The notes under the pieces: generated by a model
Seen by the model: only the letters and a program-made list of their open reading frames with translations
The model's database searches: none
What the model was told of the DNA's origin: nothing
Shown: positions 8,173-12,544 of the stretch, one piece after another
Layout: each line of letters begins with the position of its first letter
Numbering within the stretch: position 1 is the first letter of the stretch
Assembly: GCA_038145245.1 (NCBI GenBank)
Contig: JAYQPI010000027.1
Coordinates: 1 to 12,544, forward strand
Source of the DNA: Fontibacterium sp038145245
GTDB lineage: Bacteria > Pseudomonadota > Alphaproteobacteria > Pelagibacterales > Pelagibacteraceae
Length of the DNA stretch: 12,544 bases
Direction: 5' to 3'
Translations under genes and position numbers: made by a program

Positions 8173-8274
8173 TAAAAAAAATATTAACGCTTCAGCAATA
8201 CACTTGTTTTCTTAATTTACAATCAGTTTTTAGATAAGATTTTTTATAAAAATAATGTAATTTTATGTTTTTTT
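8173..8274. promoter_or_regulatory. Divergent purM/hda promoter region, the longest gene-free stretch in the window
   Basis: These 102 bp lie between the divergent start codons of purM and hda and are about as AT-rich as the genes. The best partial sigma-70 elements I can read are TTTACA (8216-8221) and TATAAA (8245-8250) on the plus strand, but their spacing is too long to be one promoter. On the minus strand, TTGTAA followed 16 bp later by TATTGC precedes purM. None is strong. No purine riboswitch-like fold, Shine-Dalgarno sequence or small ORF is evident. The hda start is preceded only by a T-run. Confidence 0.35.
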
Positions 8275-8937
8275 ATGAAAGATCAAATAGTTTTTAAATT
8301 TCCAGAAAAAAGTTTTTATTATGAAGAAGATTTTTGTGTAGGAGAAAATAACTATAACGCTTATAAATTAATAAAGGAATGGCCAAATTGGAGTTTTAAA
8401 GGAATAAATATTTATGGCCCAAAAAAATCCGGAAAATCTTATTTAACAAAAATTTTTTCAGATAAGGCTAACTCTAAAATTTTTGAAGGAAGAAAGGTTA
8501 ATAAAGACAATCTAGATCTAATTTTAACTCAAAAAGTATTAATTGTAGAAGATATAGAATTATTTAATGATGAAGTTTTTTTTCAAACAATTTTAAATGA
8601 TTTTATAAGTAAGAATAAATTTATTTATTTAACTTCTGCTAAATTAGTAGGAACAATTTCATTTAAACTAAAAGATTTAATTTCACGTTTAAATTCATTA
8701 GTTGCCGTTGAAATTACTAATCCTTCTGATGATTTATTTTATCAAATCTTAACAAAGATGCTTTCCGATAAACAAATTAAAATTACTACAAAAGAAGTTA
8801 ATTTTGTTTTAAAAAATATTGAGAGAAGCTATGAAGCCGCATCTAAGTTTGTTAAGAACTTGGATCAATTATCATTATTGTATAAAAAAAAAATAAATAC
8901 CAAAATTATTAATCAGGCGCTTACAGATATTATTTAA
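8275..8937 (+). CDS. hda: DnaA-related replication-initiation regulator, Hda/HdaA
   Basis: This 220-residue AAA+ protein resembles DnaA domain III but has no DNA-binding domain IV, which is the Hda plan. In E. coli and Caulobacter, Hda bound to the DNA-loaded sliding clamp stimulates ATP hydrolysis by DnaA and so limits re-initiation. Visible features are the Walker A 'GPKKSGKS' (48-55, K54), the Walker B-like 'VLIVEDIE' (88-95, D93), the sensor-1-like 'FIYLTSAK', 'LKDLISRLNSLVAVEI' with the arginine of the DnaA 'SRL' box, and a C-terminal lid 'RSYEAASKFVKNLDQLSLLY' typical of the DnaA/Hda lid. The N-terminus 'QIVFKF' (residues 4-9) could be the clamp-binding motif. The gene stands alone on the plus strand, and its last 8 bp overlap the end of convergent rnd. 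Hda is favoured over DnaA because of the length. Confidence 0.88.
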   Translation: MKDQIVFKFPEKSFYYEEDFCVGENNYNAYKLIKEWPNWSFKGINIYGPKKSGKSYLTKIFSDKANSKIFEGRKVNKDNLDLILTQKVLIVEDIELFNDEVFFQTILNDFISKNKFIYLTSAKLVGTISFKLKDLISRLNSLVAVEITNPSDDLFYQILTKMLSDKQIKITTKEVNFVLKNIERSYEAASKFVKNLDQLSLLYKKKINTKIINQALTDII

Positions 8938-9790
8938 TTTTCTTAATATTTTTTTTTAAATTCGTAATTTGTTTTGTTAATTCTTTAATTTCAATACTCT
9001 TCAAATTTTTAGAAATAATAGAAGTTTGTTCATTTTTTATATTTCTTATAATTTCTTTATCAGAAAATATCCAATTTTTAGGAAGATTAATTTTCTCTGC
9101 TATTTTGTTTCTTAGACTAATTATTTTTTTAAATTTTTTATGCTTTAAAATATTATTACCTAATTTTTTTTTAAAAATTACCGGATAATCTTCATGAGTA
9201 ATTTTAAAAACTTCCTCTTTAATTTTTTTATTAAATAATTCTAATTTATTATTTTTAACTAATTTATTAACTAATTTATTAAAAACTATTTTTAGATAGT
9301 AAACGTCATTAATTAAATAATTAATTCTTTCTTTACTTATTGGTCGTTTAAGCCAATCTTCTTTCTGTAAAGATTTATCTAAATTAATTTTGCAGAAGTC
9401 TTGCACTAATTTTTTATATGATGGAGTTTCATTATAACCATTAAACATCGCTGCAATTTGTGTATCAAAAACGGTAAATAAAATTTTTTTAACTATCGGT
9501 AAGAATATTTCTAAATCTTGTCTGCAAGAATGAATAATTAATGTGATATTTTTTTTGTTTAAAAACTTGAAGATTTTCTTAAATTTAATTTTTTTTTCTA
9601 AGCAATCAATAATTCCTATATTCTCTCCATCAAAAATAACTAAAACTGATATAATAGCTTTGTAAGTTGATCTTCTTTCAAATTCTGTGTCTAAGAAAAA
9701 TTTTTTTTTATTTTTAATTTTTGCAATAAATTGATCTAGTTCTTTATTGTTTTTAATTAATGAGAAATTATGATTGTTTTTTTTGAACAT
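8930..9790 (-). CDS. rnd: Ribonuclease D (DEDDy 3'-5' exoribonuclease)
   Basis: This 286-residue protein carries the three exonuclease motifs of the DnaQ-like DEDDy family. Motif I is 'FFLDTEFER' (D34, E36), motif II 'LIIHSCRQDLEIF' (D92), and motif III 'YLINDVYYL' (Y158, D162). RNase D trims 3' ends of tRNA precursors and other small RNAs. After the catalytic domain, residues about 210-283 read as one HRDC-like domain ('LRNKIAEKINLPKNWIFSDKEIIRNI'). E. coli RNase D is about 375 residues with two such domains, so the second one is missing here; shorter forms are common in alphaproteobacteria. The protein is unusually Lys-rich at its C-terminus. It is divergent from aspS over 40 bp, and its 3' end overlaps hda by 8 bp. 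Its association with hda and aspS matches alphaproteobacterial gene neighbourhoods as I remember them. Confidence 0.92.
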   Translation of the reverse strand: MFKKNNHNFSLIKNNKELDQFIAKIKNKKKFFLDTEFERRSTYKAIISVLVIFDGENIGIIDCLEKKIKFKKIFKFLNKKNITLIIHSCRQDLEIFLPIVKKILFTVFDTQIAAMFNGYNETPSYKKLVQDFCKINLDKSLQKEDWLKRPISKERINYLINDVYYLKIVFNKLVNKLVKNNKLELFNKKIKEEVFKITHEDYPVIFKKKLGNNILKHKKFKKIISLRNKIAEKINLPKNWIFSDKEIIRNIKNEQTSIISKNLKSIEIKELTKQITNLKKNIKKIK

Positions 9791-9812
9791 TAACTGTATC
9801 TCAATTTATTAT
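9783..9812 (+). promoter_or_regulatory. Possible sigma-70 promoter of aspS in the rnd/aspS divergent spacer
   Basis: TTGAAC (9783-9788, inside the first codons of rnd) is separated by 18 bp from TATTAT (9807-9812), a 5/6 match to the -10 consensus. Transcription would then start around 9818-9820, giving a leader of about a dozen bases and placing the AAGG Shine-Dalgarno-like sequence at the very 5' end of the mRNA. The spacer between the two genes is only 40 bp, so some overlap of the two promoters is expected. The match is read by eye in AT-rich DNA. Confidence 0.35.
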
Positions 9813-9816
9813 TAAA

Positions 9817-9820
9817 AAGG
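9817..9820 (+). promoter_or_regulatory. Shine-Dalgarno-like AAGG for the TTG-started aspS
   Basis: AAGG lies 10 nt upstream of the TTG at 9831. An in-frame TAA at 9813-9815 excludes any longer reading, and the codons between it and 9831 (AAA GGC TGG TTT GAT) are not start codons. The ribosome-binding site and the stop together fix TTG as the start, and the resulting N-terminus 'MNKYRTHNC' fits alphaproteobacterial AspRS. Most other starts in the window have no visible Shine-Dalgarno sequence, so this one stands out. Confidence 0.6.
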
Positions 9821-9830
9821 CTGGTTTGAT

Positions 9831-11621
9831 TTGAATAAATATAGAACTCACAATTGCGCAGAACTTACAATTAATAATATTGGTAAGCAAACTATTCTGT
9901 CTGGATGGATTCATAAAAAGCGTGATCACGGCAATTTGTTATTTATCGATTTACGAGATCATTATGGAATGACTCAATGTGTCATTGATAATAAAAATGA
10001 ATATTTTTTAGCACTAGAAAAAATTAAACTAGAAACAGTTATTCGAGTAGAGGGAGAAGTTGTTGAGAGAACTCCAGAAACAATTAATAAAGATCTTGCT
10101 ACAGGCTCTATTGAAGTTTTAATAAGAAATTTCAACGTATTAGGTTCAACAAAAGAACTTCCGTTACCGGTATTCAGTGATCAGGAATATTCAGAAGAAA
10201 TAAGATTAAAGTATCGTTATTTAGATTTAAGAAGAAAAAAATTACATCAAAATATTATTTTAAGATCGAATGTTATTTCATTTATTCGAAAAAAAATGGA
10301 GAGTCTTGGTTTTTTAGAGTATCAAACTCCTATTTTAACTTCTTCTAGTCCAGAAGGAGCAAGAGATTTTCTAGTTCCAAGCAGATTAAATCCTGGAAAA
10401 TTTTACGCTCTTCCTCAAGCACCTCAACAGTTTAAACAGTTAATTATGGTTTCTGGTTTTGATCGATATTTTCAAATTGCTCCATGTTTTAGAGATGAAG
10501 ATGCAAGAGCAGATAGAAGTCCAGGAGAATTTTACCAATTAGATATTGAAATGTCTTTTGTTGAACAAGAAGATGTTTTTCAAGTAGTAGAACCATTACT
10601 TTATGAGGTTTTTACAAAATTTAGTAAAGGTTATTCAATCAGCAAAACTCCTTTTAAAAGATTTAAATATAAAGATGCGATGTTAAAATTTGGAACAGAT
10701 AAGCCAGACTTAAGAAACCCAATTGAAATTAATGATGTTACTGAAATTTTTGAGAGAGAAGACGTCAAATTAGAAATATTTAAAAAGTTAATTCAAAAAA
10801 AATCAGTAGTAAGATGTGTTGTTGCAAAAAATGTATCTTCAAAACCAAGAAGTTTTTTTGACAACTTAGATAAAGGCGCAAAAACAGAAGGGGCTTCGGG
10901 ACTAGGTTATATTATTCTTGAAAATAATAATGGAAAATTAGAGGGAAAAGGACCTATAGCTAAATTCTTCTCTGAAGATGCAATAAACACTTTATGCAAA
11001 AAAATCCAAGCTACTGGTGGTGATGCTATATTCTTCGTATGCGATATTAAGAAAAATGCTGAAAAATATTCAGCATGGGCAAGAACTGAAATTGCAAAAA
11101 ATTTAGAATTAATAAAAGATAATGTATTTGAATTTTGTTGGGTCACTGATTATCCAATGTTTGAATATAATGAAATTGATAAGAAAATTGATTTTAGTCA
11201 TAACCCATTTTCTATGCCACAAACATCGATGGATTTAATTGAAAAAACAGACCCATTAGAATTATTAGCCTATCAGTATGACATAGTTTGTAATGGTATT
11301 GAGTTGTCATCTGGAGCAATTAGAAATCACATTCCAGAATTAATGTATAAATTATTTAAAATTGCAGGTTATTCAAAAGAGGAGGTCGATAATAAATTTA
11401 GTGGTATGATTAATGCCTTATCTTATGGAGCACCTCCGCACGGAGGAATAGCGCCAGGGATTGATAGAATTATTATGTTATTAGCAGGAGAAAAAAATAT
11501 AAGAGAAGTTACGATGTTTCCGTTAAATCAAAATGCTCAAGATTTGATGATGAACGCACCATCAGATGTTTCTGAAAAACAATTAAAAGAGTTAAATATT
11601 AAATTAGTTAAAAAAGACTAA
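9831..11621 (+). CDS. aspS: Aspartyl-tRNA synthetase, bacterial type, probably non-discriminating (TTG start)
   Basis: This 596-residue class II synthetase is of the usual bacterial length. It charges tRNA-Asp with aspartate. The N-terminal OB-fold anticodon-binding domain covers about residues 1-105 ('SGWIHKKRDHGNLLFIDLRDHYG'). The catalytic domain starts near 'RYLDLRR' (129-135), and the bacterial GAD insertion lies roughly at 280-420. Class II motif 2 is 'FRDEDARADRSPGEFYQLDIE' (220-240), and motif 3 is 'GGIAPGIDRI' (538-547, R546). H33 sits where E. coli has L30; a histidine at this position is associated with AspRS forms that also charge tRNA-Asn, whose product is then amidated by GatCAB. 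This suggests, but does not prove, a non-discriminating enzyme. The start is TTG because an in-frame stop lies 15 bp upstream with no other start between. The 3' end overlaps the convergent gene by 4 bp. Confidence 0.95.
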   Translation: MNKYRTHNCAELTINNIGKQTILSGWIHKKRDHGNLLFIDLRDHYGMTQCVIDNKNEYFLALEKIKLETVIRVEGEVVERTPETINKDLATGSIEVLIRNFNVLGSTKELPLPVFSDQEYSEEIRLKYRYLDLRRKKLHQNIILRSNVISFIRKKMESLGFLEYQTPILTSSSPEGARDFLVPSRLNPGKFYALPQAPQQFKQLIMVSGFDRYFQIAPCFRDEDARADRSPGEFYQLDIEMSFVEQEDVFQVVEPLLYEVFTKFSKGYSISKTPFKRFKYKDAMLKFGTDKPDLRNPIEINDVTEIFEREDVKLEIFKKLIQKKSVVRCVVAKNVSSKPRSFFDNLDKGAKTEGASGLGYIILENNNGKLEGKGPIAKFFSEDAINTLCKKIQATGGDAIFFVCDIKKNAEKYSAWARTEIAKNLELIKDNVFEFCWVTDYPMFEYNEIDKKIDFSHNPFSMPQTSMDLIEKTDPLELLAYQYDIVCNGIELSSGAIRNHIPELMYKLFKIAGYSKEEVDNKFSGMINALSYGAPPHGGIAPGIDRIIMLLAGEKNIREVTMFPLNQNAQDLMMNAPSDVSEKQLKELNIKLVKKD

Positions 11622-12463
11622 TTTATTTTTTTGCTCTTAATATTTAATCTAATATTACTTAAATCTACTAATTTTTCTTTATACTGATTTCTTAAGAAAC
11701 CTTTACTTGTAATATTTTTAAGAACGTCGATAAGCTGAGCGTTTTCTTCAGAGTCTTCTGTTTGATCAGTTTTTTTAATAGAAGGAGTGTGAGCAAGGTC
11801 TTCTCTTCCTAGATAAGAGATTGCAAGTTCTCTAAATAAATAATCTAAAATTGAAGATGCAGATAAAATTCTATCATTACCCTTAACTTTTCCAGATGGT
11901 TCAAATTTAGTGTTAATGAATGCATCAACATATTCTTCTAGCGGAACGCCATATTGTAAGCCTAAAGATATCGCTATTGCAAAGTTATTCATCAAAGATC
12001 TTACAAGTTCACCTTCTTTGTTCGTATCAATAAATATTTCACCAACTCTTCCATCGTCATATTCACCTATATGCAAATAAACTTTATGATCACCAATCAT
12101 TGCTTTTTGGATATAGCCTTTTCTTCGATCAGGCATTTTTCTTCTTTCACTAAAAGCTTTGTTTTCAGTAGTTAAAGATGAAGATTTGTTATCTTGAATA
12201 TTATTAAAAATTGAAGAAGTTATATTTTCACTAATTTTTTGACTGGAAATTTCTTTTACTTCCTGTTCTTTGCTTTGAGCTTTACTAGCTTGCGCTTCTG
12301 CTAATGATTTAGTCTTTCTTTTATTAAATTTAACGTCCAAAACCTCAACTTTTCCATCTTTTCTGTTATCAATTTCCTGAAGAGCTTCGTTTGTTAATTC
12401 TTGTAAATTATGAGTGATTTTAAATAAGCAAGTGTAAAAACTTTCAGCAATATATTTAGACAT
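11618..12463 (-). CDS. Stand-alone homologue of the C-terminal (TSCPD-type) domain of B12-dependent ribonucleotide reductase
   Basis: This 281-residue protein has an NrdJ-like core at about residues 106-225: 'RRKMPDRRKGYIQKAMIGDHK', 'GEYDDGRVGEIFID', 'RSLMNNFAIAISLGLQYGVPLEEYVDAF', then 'FEPSGKVKGNDRI' and 'SILDYLFRELAISYLGR'. This closely resembles the segment near the C-terminus of alphaproteobacterial class II ribonucleotide reductase (about 1200 residues). Everything upstream in NrdJ, including the catalytic alpha/beta barrel, its radical cysteine and the cobalamin site, is absent. So is the Cys-rich redox tail: the only Cys is C12. The N-terminal about 105 residues are unrelated to anything I recognise: a short possibly helical start, then a polar Lys/Ser/Gln-rich linker. 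'LKNITSKGFLRNQ' at 248-260 also has an NrdJ-like counterpart. The gene has its own start and upstream spacer, so it is not a broken remnant by appearance. I do not know its function; a regulatory or partner role with a reductase is a guess. Confidence 0.8.
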   Translation of the reverse strand: MSKYIAESFYTCLFKITHNLQELTNEALQEIDNRKDGKVEVLDVKFNKRKTKSLAEAQASKAQSKEQEVKEISSQKISENITSSIFNNIQDNKSSSLTTENKAFSERRKMPDRRKGYIQKAMIGDHKVYLHIGEYDDGRVGEIFIDTNKEGELVRSLMNNFAIAISLGLQYGVPLEEYVDAFINTKFEPSGKVKGNDRILSASSILDYLFRELAISYLGREDLAHTPSIKKTDQTEDSEENAQLIDVLKNITSKGFLRNQYKEKLVDLSNIRLNIKSKKIN

Positions 12464-12510
12464 TTTATGATTCTTAAAAATTTAATGACTTCAAATCACT
12501 ATTTTAATCT

Positions 12511-12539
12511 GTAATAAGTGTCTAGTTAAAAACAGACAA
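12511..12539 (-). promoter_or_regulatory. Possible promoter with inverted repeat upstream of the NrdJ-like domain gene
   Basis: Reading the minus strand, TTGTCT (12539-12534) and TATTAC (12516-12511) are 17 bp apart, a moderate sigma-70 match about 48 bp before the start codon. A perfect 5-bp inverted repeat, TGTCT/AGACA with a 10-bp loop (12519-12538), covers the -35 box and most of the spacer, where an operator could sit. The repeat does not look like the NrdR box or the alphaproteobacterial LexA box. The match is by eye and short arms are common in AT-rich DNA. Confidence 0.35.
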
Positions 12540-12544
12540 CTTGA

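Noticed and set aside
8173..8274. Purine riboswitch or attenuator upstream of purM
   Set aside because: The leader is short and AT-rich, and I see no conserved aptamer core, GC stem or leader peptide.
10907..11146. Minus-strand open frame of 79 codons inside aspS
   Set aside because: It is antisense to the AspRS catalytic domain; no start signal or family resemblance.
1..12544. Defence island, mobile element, CRISPR or other new multi-gene system
   Set aside because: Every open frame long enough to matter is a core housekeeping gene or the orphan NrdJ-like domain. There are no transposases, integrases, direct-repeat arrays or islands of different base composition visible.

Overview
The window is very AT-rich. 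Its proteins are heavy in Lys, Asn, Ile and Phe, and its genes are packed almost end to end. Every gene is a recognisable housekeeping gene or a homologue of one. The best fit is a free-living, streamlined alphaproteobacterium of the SAR11 (Pelagibacterales) type. Reasons: the alphaproteobacterial form of AspRS, an alphaproteobacterial-type Hda, an NrdJ-like C-terminal domain that closely resembles alphaproteobacterial class II ribonucleotide reductase, the order lptF-lptG-lptD-surA, and de novo purine genes, which argue against the equally AT-rich but host-dependent Rickettsiales. The assignment comes from reading the proteins, not from a database search.

Layout. (1) Positions 1-4665, minus strand: an outer-membrane biogenesis run lptF-lptG-lptD-surA (surA cut off by the window edge), with junctions of 0 bp, an 11-bp overlap and 3 bp. 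LptF and LptG are the permease pair of the LPS export ABC transporter, LptD is the outer-membrane LPS channel, and SurA is the periplasmic chaperone that helps fold outer-membrane barrels such as LptD. (2) Positions 4694-6563, plus strand: pepA (leucyl aminopeptidase) and ndk (nucleoside diphosphate kinase), 1 bp apart and divergent from lptF across a 28-bp spacer that carries a centred inverted repeat. (3) Positions 6567-8172, minus strand: purM-purN, overlapping by 26 bp, for two steps of purine synthesis. (4) Positions 8275-8937, plus strand: hda, a DnaA-related regulator of replication initiation. (5) Positions 8930-9790, minus strand: rnd, an RNase D. (6) Positions 9831-11621, plus strand: aspS, starting with TTG and preceded by a Shine-Dalgarno-like AAGG. 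(7) Positions 11618-12463, minus strand: a stand-alone protein built around the C-terminal domain of B12-dependent ribonucleotide reductase, with no catalytic barrel.

All three convergent gene pairs end within a few bases of each other or overlap. I saw no intrinsic terminator, tRNA, rRNA, CRISPR array, insertion sequence or prophage gene. The longest stretch without a gene is about 102 bp. The window is mostly ordinary core genome; the item most worth a second look is the orphan NrdJ-like C-terminal domain protein at the right end.
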